Below, one piece after another: positions 36,473-49,980 of a DNA stretch of 64,000 nt. Every line of letters starts with the position of its first letter. Within the stretch, counting starts at the first letter, position 1. The stretch is from positions 558,001 to 622,000 of the forward strand of contig VZSE01010145.1 in NCBI GenBank assembly GCA_013398275.1, read 5' to 3'. The translations under genes and the position numbers were made by a program. This DNA is from Promerops cafer. Taxonomy: Eukaryota; Chordata; Aves; Passeriformes; Nectariniidae. A model generated the notes under the pieces. It was not told where the DNA came from. It saw only the letters and a list, made by a program, of their open reading frames with translations, and made no database searches.

Positions 36473-38432
36473 AGCAAACAACATAATAGGAAAACCAGTA
36501 GCATAAGCCAACTCTTTCAAAACCCGCTGTCTGGAATGTGCAAAGGACACAAAGTAGAGGGGAAAAACAAAGTTTTCTTGGTTCTGTTACCAGATTTTTC
36601 ATACAGACCTTTCCCAGGAGCATTAATTCCCAATGAATGTGAGCCATGAAGCAATGTGAAACACAAACATCTCACAGATCTGCACTGTTGCCAGTACAGC
36701 AAGGGAAGCATCTCAAGGTATGTACAAGGGTTGTTATTTACTTCTTTTACAACAGAAGTTACTCCGGGGCAGTGTAAGAACTCCCAGATGGTTTTTCCCC
36801 ACCCTGACTTAAAACACTGGCAGGCAGGTGCTGCCACTGCTGCTATTTTGATGCTGGTTTTGTCTTGCAGCTGGCTGAACTCACAGCTTTGACACCACAG
36901 CTCCACTGATCTGGAGTCAGAAGTACCAAGTCCTAGCTGGTACAGATGCCTCCCCTCCTTGTCTCTTCCTTCAGACTCTGCAGACTTTGTCTTAGGACAT
37001 GGTACAAGTGAAGCCTGTCATATCCCAGTCTGCAAACAGGCTCTCCTGCTGGCTGCTAAAACTACTTATGATGTCGGTTACTTCAGCAATATTCATCTAA
37101 AATTAATGCCTTATAAATAATCAAGGAGTAATCTGCTCCCGTCTGTCAGGCTAACCCCAAAAAGAAACAAGTGTAACATTTTTGCAAGAGAAAAGAAATG
37201 AAGGATGACCTGCCCTCAGGAGCACGCTTGCCAGACAGTCACACACTCTTCCCTGCACGACCTATTTCTCCCTGCTCACACCACAGAGATGTTCCAAACA
37301 AATAGCCAGTAATTTAGGCTGCTTGGAACACAGAGGGCTGCCACCCAAGCCAGTTGGGCATCTTAATGGCTTTGTCAGGTTCCCAAAAGTTTTTAGTGAC
37401 TTGTTATCTCTTCTCAAGTTGAAACAGAGCTCTGTTTAACTACTCCACGAAGGTCAATGTTAAATGTCTAGCTTTCCCAAAAATTAGGACTCTGGGTATG
37501 GATCATGGCCTAACATTTTGTTGCATGTCACGGAGTGTGAACGGCCTGTATGAAAAGCATACTGAGTACATAGATGGGTTTTTAGTTAAAACACAAAGTT
37601 AGGGAATAACTTACAGCTAAAAAACTTAACTTACAGCTCACGTGTTCCTATAGCGTAAGTTCCAGTGCTACAACACTTCCAACCTGCTTTGAAAGCTGCT
37701 CAAAACTGCTCCCTAATAAATTCCTGTAAGATTCAGAGAACATCTGTTCCTGTTCCTGGAATCAGATTCTGCAGCAGTTATCAAGATCCCCATCAGCTGT
37801 GGTATGAACCACTGAACACCTGCAGGTTTTCATCTTTTCCATTTGAGAACTCCACACCTTTCTTAGCAGAGACAAAGACCAACGTATCATGATAGAACAG
37901 TCTACCTAAAATAAAAGGGTAACTTCTCTGAGACACCTTTTAGATCTGTTAAAATGGTCCCCTGGCATAAAATCACTGGATTATATTATGATCAGATATA
38001 CGTGGTCACCACAAGAAAAAGGCACAGAAATGGTTCTCTTCTGCTAATTCACGAGGAGAGAAATCTTGTGGCAGAGAAGGACAAAGCCAAATGGAAACAA
38101 CACAAGTGATGAGGTGAAAGAAAAACAGGATAAATGTGTGCATATGGAAAACAAGGCAAAGGATTTGCTGTCCTCATGCTGGGGCTTACATGTGAAGAGA
38201 CAGCAATATGAAGCTGAAGGCTGGTAAATAGGAAATAACAGAAGAGATGTGCTATTTCCATTGTCCAAATGTCAAACATCTTCTAGGAGCCCGGGGGTGG
38301 GGCAGGAGGAGCAATAGCTGTGTAAGCATCTCCTAACAGGTTCTCCTTCTTCCCTGAAAACTGCTGGGCTCTGCCTCTGGCCCATGTGAGCTCAGCAAAG
38401 CCAGAGAGAACGCTGGCTGTTTCTCCCAGGCT

Positions 38433-38533
38433 ATTTGCATATGTTCCTTAGTATGCAGAATGTCTCTGGATGTAATTGAATTGTTGTTTTTGCCTCTATT
38501 AATACATATGCAAATGAGTCACTCCTGCAGCTG
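38433..38533. promoter_or_regulatory. Composite motif cluster, candidate enhancer
   Basis: Within 101 bp there are two octamers on opposite strands (ATTTGCAT 38433-38440, ATGCAAAT 38508-38515), a SOX-type ATTGTT (38480-38485), a perfect AP-1 TGAGTCA (38515-38521) sharing a base with the second octamer, and an E-box CAGCTG (38528-38533). POU-SOX-AP-1 density of this kind is common in developmental enhancers. Conservation cannot be tested here. Confidence 0.35.
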
Positions 38534-41500
38534 TGCTGTATTAATCATATGTGTGCTTCTGTCTGTCTGCCCTGCAGACTCGGGGTCGGAGGGAGGGGGA
38601 AGAGGGAATTCAGCCTCTTTAACCTAGAGGAAAACTCACTCATGCAGACAGAGGTCTGCTAGCAAACAGCAGGCCTGAGCTACAACTGGAAGGCAGACAG
38701 GCTGGTCATTTTTCAGTCTTTTTTCATTTTTCATAGATATGGATGGAATCTGAAAGTTATGCAGAAAGGACTGTTAATCTAGATAAAATGAATATGCTAC
38801 CACTGCTAATTCTTTCCCCTGGAGGGGGGAGGGAGTTTTAATTTGACAACCCAGAGTAGCCATGATATTGTTTTACCATGTGTATTTACTGCCTGTAAAT
38901 GTCCACTGTGCATGTGCTCAGATATTCACAGTGCTCAAAAAACCACAATGCACTCCTTCCTATGCAGTCTTCTGTAATCACTGTCCTTCCTAAATTAACT
39001 GGATTCTGATAAAATGATCTGATCAAGCTTTTCATTCTAATCTATTTTAATAGAACACACTGAGTTTACCCATAACGTTGTGTAAGATTCTATCAAAGGC
39101 AAGAACTGGCTATTTAAATGCCAGCTACAAAGCACATTTACCCACCATGAACAAGATCTGTTTGAGCTGTGTTCTGTGGTTCATGCTTCTACACATCTAC
39201 CACAATCCTAGTTCCCAGCAGGTATCCAGAAAGTGAGGAGGAGCTGCATCCTGGTGTTGCAAGGCTTGCTTTTCAGTTGAGAGCAGCTTTTTCCATTTCA
39301 AAATGTAGGGGTTTTCCAGAGATGCTCTCGGCAGTCACTAGCCTCTGACCCCTTACTTTTACAGTTAAATGAGGATCTTAAAATCATCACTAAGACTTCA
39401 CAGAAACCCCAAGAAACCTTGGAAAGATAAAATTTTTTCAAAGACAACTTACCCCACAACAACACAGAGAGCTTCACCCTGGTTAGATGGCTGTAGCTTC
39501 TTTTACATGACAAGTTCTGGGCCCCACATTTTTCTAGCTGAAGGACCTTGGTCTTCACTGACCTCTTCTGAAATAGCCATGTTGGCTACCCATGTGCAGA
39601 GCAGGTGGCAAATATCCAGTGGCCAACACATTCACTTACAAAGCCACAAAGAAGTGGTGGGCACAAGCAGGGAATATAGAATCTGCATAATGCAACGATT
39701 TAAAAGCCTATTTAAAAAGGCATCCAACAATAAATGTTGCTTTATGACTCCTTATTGTTATTTGTGATGGCCACAGGAAGAGCACAGCCATACACTGAGC
39801 TAATGGCAGGTGGACAACTGCCATCTTTTGGTTATGCTAATGAGAAATGCCACTTTTCATGTACTTGGTTGTTTTCTTCCCCAGATGTGTGTGCTCACAG
39901 TGAAAAACTAATTCTACTTTTTCTTTATACTTAAGTGGATTGTGTGAGTATTATAATATTGTAATTAAACTGTGCACTAATTCATTCCCTGCAAATGAAG
40001 ACAGAGTCCAATTAATGAGAACAGGTAAAGTTAAAAAACAAGAGGGAAAGGACCCTGACTCTGGCAGCTGAAAAGCCAGCTTAGATGGTATTTAAAGGAA
40101 GGGCCCAGCAAATGAAAGAAATCACCTTGCACTGCTAAGAAACAGTTTACTTTCTCCCAAGCAAAGAACTGGTTATAGTAACATCCCAAAGAGGTCATGA
40201 GTGCAGACTGCAGAGCAAATGAATCATGGATAAAGTATTGCCATCTCTTGGCTACATTCTGCACAGACAATAACGGGGTGCTAGACTTCCCTTCATCACA
40301 AATAATTCCTATGTCCTTGCAGCTCCCGCAACTTGACTCCCCAAACAAGGAAAGAATGAAGTTTTCAGTATTCAGATGCATCACTCCAGTGTTTGTACAG
40401 CTTTTTCAGAGTCTTCTTTCACAGATTTGGGGTGTTGTAACACGGGAAGGTCAACTGCTTAATCTGGCAAAGCTGGTTATATCTAGAGATTATAGCAAGA
40501 AATCAGAAAGAGATGTGCAAAAAAAACCCCCCAGTTATTACATGTGCTTGACAATTAATGCATGACAAATATGCCTTTAAGAGCAAGGGGAAGTTCTGTC
40601 CTCAGCAACATTTCAAATGAAACTTAAGGAGATAATTCAGAGAAATAGCCTGAACTGGTAAGTGGAGATACGTAACTCATCCCTGCAAGGGTGAGGAAGC
40701 CAAAAGGAAGCTGGTGTGTAAGGAAAAAAAAGGCATCTGACTGAGAAGGCTTTACTTTTACTTCTACCTCATGCTTTACTTTTGTTTCATAGGCAACAGA
40801 TGTTTTATGAAATACTTGTATGAGCACTGGAACACTGCCTCCTGATCAGTAGCTGCACACTTGTTGAAGTGCTCTATCCTTTCCAGTGATTATGCATCCT
40901 TAAGAAACCTAGAAGCAAGGTTTTTCCAAAGGAAAATTTGTACTGAGTTGACACCTAAATAACAGCAGGATGAACAACTCTGCAAAGCCCTCAAACGCCA
41001 AACGGGCTTAGTTTTTTCTCAAAATGTAATCTCTTACACCAGTGCCTGCTTGAGGGCCAAGTATCTCCAAAACTGTGGTCCAGTTTTTAAAATTCCATTT
41101 AAATCCAGTCCTTCGTATGCATCTTACCACACAACTGAGAGAACAGGTCCGTAGTGAGACAAAAATTAATTGCCACAAGTACTTAATACAGGATGTAAGG
41201 ACTAAAAACCTTGGCCAGGCTGTTAAAGGTCTAAATATGCTCATCATCTCTACAGAAATAGAGAATACAGGACTCTCCTACTGACTGGTGCTCAGAACTG
41301 AGACCCAGCTAAAATGCTTTCACACTTACACACTGATGGGAGGTTCTCTTGATTCATGCAGTGACAGATTTGGACATGATGTTGAACACAACCACAAATA
41401 ATTATGAAGTCCTGTTTCATGCTAAGACGAAGAGGGAAGAAAGTTTGAATGCTGGCACTCCGAACTTTTTGGGGTGTTTCTTTTCCAAGAGCAGATGTTT

Positions 41501-44500
41501 GCAGGAAGTCTGTATTACATCAGACTGCTCCACTGTTTTGACAGGACACAAAATGTCCATACAGTAAGACTCCAAAGGCAGCTGTCATTATTCATCCAGC
41601 ATTATCTTTTAATGGAGTTATGGGTATATGCAGCATTTGTGTTACTGCCAATTAATCAGTTGTTGTCACTATCTGGTTATCAAACAAGCAATCTGGGAAA
41701 TCTGAACCATTCCCACTCCCAATGGTGCTGATTCCTCCCAGTTTGCACGTTGTGTGATGCTTCCTTTGTTTCCTTATGCTCAGAAACTACTCACAAAATA
41801 CTTTTTATCAGAAAAGAAACTTTCAGATACAATTTTATAAAGAATTTGCTCAGACTGATGAAAACATCAATTTTATACTTAGCTATGCCCATGATGACTG
41901 GTACCAGAACAAACCCTTCAGCTTAGTTTGTGCAAAACTTGTTACACCCCATCTATGTCTGCAGCTTTGAACGCTGATCTTCAAGATGGAGGAACTTAAT
42001 TCCCTCGTCTGCTGAACCATGCAGGAAAACTTCATGTTCATGTAAGGCACACAGCAGTACTCTGAGTCATTAGCCTTATTCATTGAACATAGTGACAATT
42101 TATGTTGAGTTTTTTTCTCATGTATTTGAAACACAATCGCCATCCTGCACCACTCCTGAAGAACAAGACCAGATGATGTTTATGAGGGGAAAAAGCTGAC
42201 GTAAGAAACCCATGTGCTTCCCCAGAGGGATTTTACTGCACTCATGTTCAGGACTGAGTTTTCCCAGTAACAGAGGAAAGCTAAAACCACTTTTTTCCCC
42301 CCAAAACAGCATTTTGTCATTAAAAGTGGGAATGAGTGACTACACGGGGCTGACAGACAGCACGTTATCAGAGGGCAGGTTCAAGCTTGCACTGTGGGAG
42401 TTCCAGCTTTTCCATCATGGCCCCATCCCTCTAGCTCCCTGCCAGTGTGAGTCCTAGCCCCATTCTCTCTGAGTCACTGGTCTCTCTGAGGACCCTGGAA
42501 CAAGGCAACCCCGCGTGGCTAACTGTGGCAAATATCAGATGACAGAACCTGTGCACCCCAGCGGGGACCCAAAGGCAGGGGGAGGAACGGGGGGCTTTGG
42601 ATTACAGATCTGTCACTGGGGATTCCAAAATGAGAGATTACTTCTGCACTGACAGAGAGTTTCTTCGCCACAGAACAACTATCAGGGGCTCATTCTTCTT
42701 CCATAAATACAGTGTGCATTTCATTCACAAAAACAAAAATTCAATTTTGATAACTGGGGATAAAAAAAGTACTTCCTGTTGATCTCACAGGACACTACTA
42801 AAGCCATGACCCAACTTAAAATTCTCTAGTGAAATAACAAAGACGTGTTTGTTGTTACATAAACAAACAAGAAAAATTCCTTGGCTTTGTCTTCACTGAG
42901 ATAACGTTGTGTATCAAATTTTGCTGGGAGCAACAAACTGAGCATTGTGTCAGGTCCTTTGATGTCCCCTGCTTTAAGTACACAAAGTCTGAAGGATGAG
43001 TGATAGGCAGGATAGAGAAAGAAGAAAAGAAGGAACATTCCACTTTTCTGACCTTTTACTGTCTGATGACCAGATGACAGAGGGTGTGAGGGGAACACCA
43101 GAATTGTAAGTCATGCAGGGGAACGTCTGAAGCAAGAAGAGCTCCTCCTTGAAAGAGACTGCAAAGCCATCTAAAGGTGGGTTTGGACCAAAACCATCAT
43201 GAATCTTTCTTTATGTCTCAACAAAGTCATCACTGAGCTAAACTGGATTTGGACAGAGTTCAGAAGGCACAGTCTTTCTGCTCTAGCAACTAAGCTGAGC
43301 TCCATTCATGTTAGCATAGGTGAGCATTTGAGTCCTGTATGATAAAACCTTTCCAGAAGCAAATCTAGCCTGACTCTTCAAATGGCAGCAGAAGTTAAGA
43401 AGCATGTGCAATTTCTATCAGATAGATTGCAATGATAGCTAAAAATCACTGTCAAGACGTGAAGAAAAATCAGCTTCAATTTATTTCTAGCATATACATG
43501 CCCTTAGAGATCAGATCTGAAAAGTTTAAGAGAGTCTACTAAGTCAGTAATTTGAGCCTCTCCCACTGACTGGCTGCCAAACTCTCCCTCTAATTCCAGA
43601 CATGTAGCAAAACAACATAGGTGAATTTGGTCAATATTTTCATTTTAATGTTCTCTGCACAGAAACAAGAGGCCTTTGAGGTTCTCAACTTTTCCACAAC
43701 CTAAACTCATCCTAAGATACTTATGACTGCAGTCACTTTTGCACAAAGCCCACCTTTTAACAAGAAAACTGTTATTGTGGTAAAGCCTATTTTAACCAGG
43801 ATACTTCAGCCCACAGCATGCACAGACACAGCCCAAAGCTGGTCCTGAAGTGAAAGTAAACCATCCTACCATCTTCCTGGAGCACTGATGCATTATTGTA
43901 GGACTAGCTTGAGTGACTGAAAAAATGAGAATTAGAATCAGTGTTGTTTTCTCATTGCTAGCTAGCTCCATGGTTGTTTTTCCTTTTTCCCTCCCTCTTT
44001 CTCCCATATGTCTGTTCATGTGTGTTTGGCTGTTAAAGGCACTGTATCAGCACCGATGTTACGCCCCAAAACTCATTTCAGAGGGGTGACTTACACGGCT
44101 CCCATGGTCCTTCAGCCACCTACAGTATTTGTAACTCAGAGACTCAGAAACCAACACACAGACAATGTTGCTTTTCATACAAAGGCACAATAGGAGTGAA
44201 TGTATTAACCTCTGTGGTGCATGGAATGTGTCAGCTTACACACTGGCAGCTATTTCTGTGAAACTCAGCTAACTTCCGCTGGCTGTGTTAAAATAAAATT
44301 AAAAAAAAAATCTTCCCCAGAGCTATGTCCCACGCTCTAGTATGCTGGCCAAACAACTGAAATATCTGATGTCTACTTCATGCTGATGCGGGCCAAACTG
44401 AGCTGGAGAAGGCATTTCACACATCCCAGCTGTAAATGCTGAGCCTTTCCAAGCAGGTACAAAGCTCTGCTGCTCCACGTGACTTGGCAAATAATAATGA

Positions 44501-44943
44501 GCTGGGACATGCATTTGCAATGGAGAGCTTGGGGCTTTTTATGTTTCTAGAAAAGAGTGGCACTCCAGACTTTGCAGGATTAGAGATGATTTGGATCTTC
44601 ATTTCCTCTCAGTCCCAAATATTACCTGGCTTCACCCTACCAGCCAAGCATACATGACAGGTAGCATAATTCACACTGTGGCAATGGACATCACATTTTT
44701 TAATTCCAATGACTGGAAAAGGGTTCTGTGGCTGATCAGGAATATCCAAACACTTGCTATCATTAAGACCCACAGACACCCTAATGCCTCCAAAATCCAC
44801 AGTACTGCCAGTCTGAATCAGATACATCTGGCTACCAGGTCAACTCTCTAATGTAGCTGAAACTCAAACCCTTTAGTATCTTTCCACCTGTTTTCTAATT
44901 GTCCATGTTAAATTAGAATAATCACTAATTATCTGCAATACAG

Positions 44944-45040
44944 CAGTGCCTAAAATGCTCTGGGTACCATAAAACACAGTAGGAGGGGCCAGTTATTGCT
45001 CTGAAGAGCTTATGGCCTAAAAGGACATAATCATGTTAAC
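44944..45040 (-). mobile_element. Ancient L3/CR1-like remnant (minus orientation)
   Basis: Read on the minus strand it contains taggccataagctcttcagag and later attttaggcactgc, resembling the old L2/L3-type 3' end 'tagactgtaagctctttggggcaggg ... gtgcctagcac'. A second copy in the opposite direction lies at about 49880-49980; the two share aagctcttcagagca exactly. The family name is tentative. Confidence 0.55.
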
Positions 45041-45147
45041 AACTTCTAAGCAGTTTAAAAGTGCTTGTCAGGACAGAGCTTCTCTGCCTGACAATCCATT
45101 TCCTTTCAGTATTTTACAGCCTGCATGAGAAGGACCTAATGGAAAAG

Positions 45148-45694
45148 TGTCCTGGTTTCAGCTGGGATGGCACTGGCTTTCTTCTTAGTAGCTGGTACCG
45201 TGCTGTGTTTTGGGTTTAGGATGAGAATAATGATTGATAACACATCCATGTTTTGGCTGTTGCTAACTCGTCCTTACCCTAAATCAAGGATTTCTCAGGT
45301 TTCCCGTGCTCTGTCTGTCAGAAGCTGCACAAAACCACTGGGAGGCAGCAAGGCTGGGACAGCTGGCCTCAACTGGCCAAAGGGATGTTCCATACCAGAG
45401 AGCATCACGTTCAGTTAATAAGCTGGGGACACTTGCTCAGGAGGGCTCAACCACGGCTTGGGGACAGGCTGGGCACTGCTCAGCAGGTGGAGAGCAATTG
45501 TCTTCTTGGGTTTTATTCTTCTCTCTTTTTCGATACAGTTGTTGCTATTAGTATTATGTATTCTACTTTATATCTATCATGAAACTGTTCTTATCTCAAC
45601 CCACAGCTTTCACCTCGTATTTTCTGGTTCTCTTACCCATCCCACTTTTGGGAAGTCAGCGAGTGGAGTTGTTGGCTGGGGTTAAACCACGTCA
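45148..45694 (+). mobile_element. Solo LTR of an avian endogenous retrovirus (near SOX5 exon 2)
   Basis: It begins tgtcctggtttcagctggga and continues through tagtagctggtaccgtgctg, aactggccaaagggatgttc and tgtcttatctcaaccca-like sequence to ggttaaaccacgtca, a series I recognise from a common avian ERV LTR. No gag, pol or env or second LTR is adjacent, so it is a solo LTR from recombination. The TATA-like region reads agttaataagc and the polyadenylation hexamer is altered, so it looks inactive. It sits antisense to SOX5 and ends about 275 bp from the donor of exon 45969-46054. The 6-mer gaaaag occurs immediately before it and again 4 bp after its apparent end, a possible imperfect target duplication. 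Confidence 0.85.
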
Positions 45695-45968
45695 ATAAGA
45701 AAAGCAAACGTACTGCTATGAGGAAACTCAAAGCACAAACCTAAGAGTAGTTAAATTGGCAACAGAGACACAAAAACGTAACAAAAACTTCCAGCGAGGC
45801 AACAGGCAAACGTGTTATCATTTGATGAGTCTCCTGCTTCACATGCAAATTGCACGTGAAGAGAACAGCCCAAAGACCCCTGCTAATTGCGTTGTGTTCC
45901 AAAGGAAGAGAAAACTGGTTTTCATATTTACTTAACCTTTGCCTCCCCTACATTGTGCTGGGACTTAC

Positions 45969-46054
45969 CTGCAGTTGGAGTGGGCCTAAGCCCGGTGTTG
46001 CTGCGGCAGCAGCTGCCATGGTAGTTGGGATCAGCTGAACGGGGTAGGGGTCAC
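45969..46054 (-). CDS. SOX5: SOX5 internal coding exon 2 of 3 in window (poly-Ala linker)
   Basis: This 86-bp minus-strand exon encodes 28 residues and completes a split Ser codon. After the Ser it reads DPYPVQLIPTTM, then six alanines, then TPGLGPLQLQ. This is the SOX5 linker segment immediately after KAGCS. The acceptor is ttattctcttacttag and the donor is a full-consensus CAG with gtaagt. It begins in phase 1 and ends in phase 0, so it cannot be skipped alone without a frameshift; skipping together with the preceding 124-bp exon removes 210 bp and keeps frame. The six-alanine run is encoded by mixed GCN codons, so it is not a pure triplet repeat. A solo LTR ends about 275 bp downstream of its donor in gene orientation, unusually close for an insertion near a constitutive exon. 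Confidence 0.96.
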
Positions 46055-49000
46055 CTAAGTAAGAGAATAATAGAGGCGTCAGCACCTTTTATCTACTCTC
46101 CACCTGCAAATTAAAGTCCTGCATTCACTCCTTCCAAAAGCCTTCTTTTGTGTGCCTTGTTGAGGCCTAATGAAAAGCTCTATTGTGCAGCCTTTTACTA
46201 ACACTCTTTTCACAATTCTGGCTGAGAGAGGAATGTGAATAAAAGGCACAAGCAATTAAGGCGGAAACCTCATCCTTTTTCATGATGTATTTAGGGAAAT
46301 GGAAAAAAAAAGTGCACATTGATCAGAAGGCTGCACTTCAAAAAAAAAAAGGAAAGAAAGAAGATGGGGGTGGAGGAGAAGAAAAGGAAAACAGTACAAC
46401 CTTGATAAGATCACAGCATTAGAAGGGAACAAATTTACAAGCTTGTCCAAAATATGAAGTTAACTAAACTCCTCTCACTGTTAGTAAACTGAGCCTCACG
46501 CAGAGCAGGAATGGTACTCAATTGACTTCTGTTTTCTTTCAGGAGAGGGAAAAAAATCTCACTTTAGTGGCAGGGTTTGATCCTACAACAGGGAAAAGCA
46601 CGTGAAGCTAAGGAAATCAGATACAAGGCTTTGAAATCCCTGCACCAGCTCCACTTCATGGCTTGAGATTCAATTTTGCTTCTGAAGGAAAACTGCTTCA
46701 GTTTGAGTAAGAACTGCATTGTGCTTAATGGGATAAAGGGAGCCAGTAAAGGTTTTAAGAAAAATTGCAGGCATTTATAAAGGAAAATTACCTGAAATGG
46801 CAAAAATTGAGATGGAGACCGGCACATTTTAATGATATGGAGAGCTCACTTTTGGCCAATTCTAACACTTCTGATTTGTTAAAATAAACTTCATACTACC
46901 CCATCCACAAAACTATGAAGAAAACTAGCAAAAATAGTAAGAAATGTTACACATATTATATTGCTTCTTCAAGTGATAAAATGTTTTAACAGTTTCCACC
47001 CAAATAAGGCTCACTAGAGCGTTTCTGTATGTCCCTACGTTCTGGTGGCCTGCCTGATTTCTGTAGCACAAAAACAGCCACTGGAAAGAAGACTATGGAA
47101 AAAGCAGAACACTCTATCAGGAAAATCTACCTAAATGTTGCTGTACATTTCATTTAAAAAGTAGACTAAAAGTTTTTTAAAGTTTTATTGTGCTATTTTG
47201 AATGAACTGGGAGAAAAAATAAAAAAGACAATTAAGGAGGTAATGGAGGGTGTTCTGTACAATCATTAATCATTATTATTGAATTAAAGTTTCAAACATT
47301 ATCTAGCCTTAGTTACAGGAAACAGAAAACAAAGGGAAAGAAATTTATCTAATTTTTTTAAAATGTTAAACTAAGCTTTGTTGGTGTACACACATTCAGG
47401 AAAGTGGCTAATATTTATTTTCCCCTTTATAATGTAACCTTTAGTTAGACCTTTTCATTCAAGGATTTTGATCTCCTCCTGTTAAGAATTAAATACCACA
47501 ACTTCTAGTAATGGAGGACCAACAGCAACTGGGCTGGCAAAGCATCTTAACAGATATTTAACTTAAATAACTGTGCATGTTTATATTTAAGAACATCTTA
47601 AGTCATGCTCTGTGGACTGAAGCCTCACAGTCTTTCAAGGCTGGCCAGCCAAGCACTGCAAACCAAAATGTCCACCCAGGCATCCCCATTCCCAAGTGTC
47701 TTTGCATCAGCCTCAGGCCACAACAATTCTATTTATTTATTTGTCAATGGGCAACAGATTTCCTGAGATGCTTGGCTTTCTTTTGCTTCCCCAGAGAATG
47801 CCATTGTTTTACATCTTCCAATTTTAGTTTGCTTTTTGAGGCACCCACCTTCCTTTTCCTATCATGGACCAAAACAAAAATATTTCTGACTAGATGTTTT
47901 CAGGAGAGCTATCTTGTGACCCAAGCAGTGGGCCTTGAACACGTGAAGAGACAGAGAAAAAGGAAGCAGGGTCAGAGGGTCAGGGACAAAGGTGTTTAGC
48001 TGCCTCCACACCACTGGTAGCCCAAGGACTGATGTCAGCATCATTCCCAAAGTCTCCATTAAAGAAGACATTCTGATCAAAAAACAGCCCCAAAAGAAGA
48101 TAAAATTTTTAATTTTTCAACTAAAAAAAAAAAAGAAGAATGAGGGAAAGGTTTCTCAGTAGGATGCTGATTCTTACAGGCCACTAGATTTCTAGTTTTG
48201 AATGATTTGTATTAAAACACATCTGTTAAAGATCAGCTTCCATGCACTCTCCCACATTTCTCTCCACACACATGTACAAGCCTCAGCCCATCATGCTAAT
48301 TCATAAATCCACTATTCCCACCAACAGCCCAGAGGAAGAGCCAGGAGTGAAACCCACAGACAACTCTTCAGACACTTCAGAGGCAGGGAGGGCTTTGGGA
48401 CCCTTTCCCTGAAGATGCCAAGCACTCACATATTGACACCACACAGTGCAGGAGCAACTGCCAGCCCTCAAAATACTAACAGAGATCTCAGGTCTTATCT
48501 GATAAATACACATTTTTTGTTGTTACTCTAGAACACATCTTTCTACTATCCTTGAATTTACTCCCGTATCAGAGTGGATTTGTTGACTAAGCAGTTTTAG
48601 CTAATTCTGAAATCTGGGAAATGCATGTCTTAACTATTTCATTACATCTTCAGTGAATACCTTATTTTTAGATGTAACAAGTAGCTACATTTTTTTCCCA
48701 AGCTCTACATTTCAGGAATGTGAGACAAGACATACAGTTCTTAGAAATAGGTATTTCCCAAGCCATTCACAAGTCTGTACCACTGGAAACACCAATAAAA
48801 TCTCAAACAACCACATTACATTTCCATTTACAAAATTCATTATTAATCAAATGCATGCAGGCAGGAGCATCTTTCAGCTACCAAAAGAAACATTTTGTGC
48901 AGTGATTTCATGTTCCAAACTACCTCTCTTTGTTATGTGTGGACTTTTTGTATAAACAAAGCAGAAGTTTTATTGTTTTTCTTTAGTAGGCCATATGGTA

Positions 49001-49879
49001 AAATCTGGAGCAGATCAAAGGCTGAGATTTTTATGGTGATAACAAGGTAAAAATGATTTCATTAGCTGATGTATTATTGCCTAATATATATAATTATCTC
49101 CCAGCTAGTTGGTGACATCACTTTGAAGAACAGAATTACTCAAGGCTGGCTACATAAAGAGAACACAGGGTTTAGGCACTGGTGATGCAGCAGCCAAAGA
49201 AGGGAAGGGGGAATGTCAGCCTGGGGGAGCTGAGGGGAATGTCAGAGGTGTTGGTGCCCACTGTGGGCAGTGCCAGTGGATCAGGGCAGAACACAAGGCT
49301 GAATCCTCAGTTCTGTGCCAACACTTTATTTCTCTATCCTTCTTCTGGTCCGTCTCCCAAAACATACCCAGAACCTCTTTCCTGATAATTTATGCACTGC
49401 AACTTCTTTCAATTTCAAATCACACCTTCATCCTTGCCCAAAATAATCTTCCAAGATCTTGCTTACAAGAGGATTTTTCAAGAAGTACACTCACTTTCAA
49501 ACCACTCTTTCTATGAACTCTCCTGTGATCCTCCACCAAAAACACTTCTCTGCAAAAGTGAAGTTGTGGTACTGAGCCAAGGGGACACCCTGTCCCAACA
49601 CACAGAACAACAGCCCTGTGTTTAGGAACTTCATTTTCAACTGACTGGCTACCAGCTCATGGCTATGAAGTCATTCTGCACTTGTGGAAAGACACCAATG
49701 GCTCTTAAACCATTTATCTGTTTTGTGAAATTTCACCAAAGGAGTTTTTAAGTTAAAAAACATCAAGATTTTTTTTTTTAAAGATAAAGCATGAGAGTTA
49801 ACATTATGTCTGTTGCACCATTCATCAAAACCCTTAAGATGTTTTTTGTATTCCTTTTTCTGTCACTCATCTCATTTAT

Positions 49880-49980
49880 TCTCCTTCCTGGTGTAATCCC
49901 CCCTAGTGTCTTGTCTTGTCTCCTGACAGGCTGCAAGCTCTTCAGAGCAGGCACAATTGTCTTACTTGCTATATAAATCA
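49880..49980 (+). mobile_element. Ancient L3/CR1-like remnant (plus orientation)
   Basis: The sequence ctgacaggctgcaagctctt followed by cagagcaggcacaattgtct matches the widely conserved old LINE 3' end pattern (tgtaagctctttggggcagg, gactgtct). It is the partner of the opposite-strand copy near 45.0 kb. The exact limits are uncertain. Confidence 0.55.

Larger units (their letters stand above)
16911..45968 (-). other. SOX5: SOX5 intron of 29,058 bp between the second and third exons
   Basis: Bounded by gtaagt at 45968 and tttttccag at 16911 (minus strand), this intron is complete in the window. It holds a CR1 fragment with decayed ORF2 at 33.2-33.7 kb, an L3-like ancient remnant at 44.94-45.04 kb, a solo LTR at 45.15-45.69 kb, short low-complexity tracts (for example TTTTA units near 25.95 kb) and motif-dense AT-rich blocks near 21.0, 36.4 and 38.4-38.5 kb. 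GC-richer patches occur near 31.5-31.7 and 34.1-34.4 kb. I see no exon-like reading frame with recognisable homology. Confidence 0.9.

Noticed and set aside
45167..45685. Frames of 65-83 codons inside the LTR at 45.15-45.69 kb
   Set aside because: Incidental frames in LTR sequence, which carries no protein-coding gene in this family.
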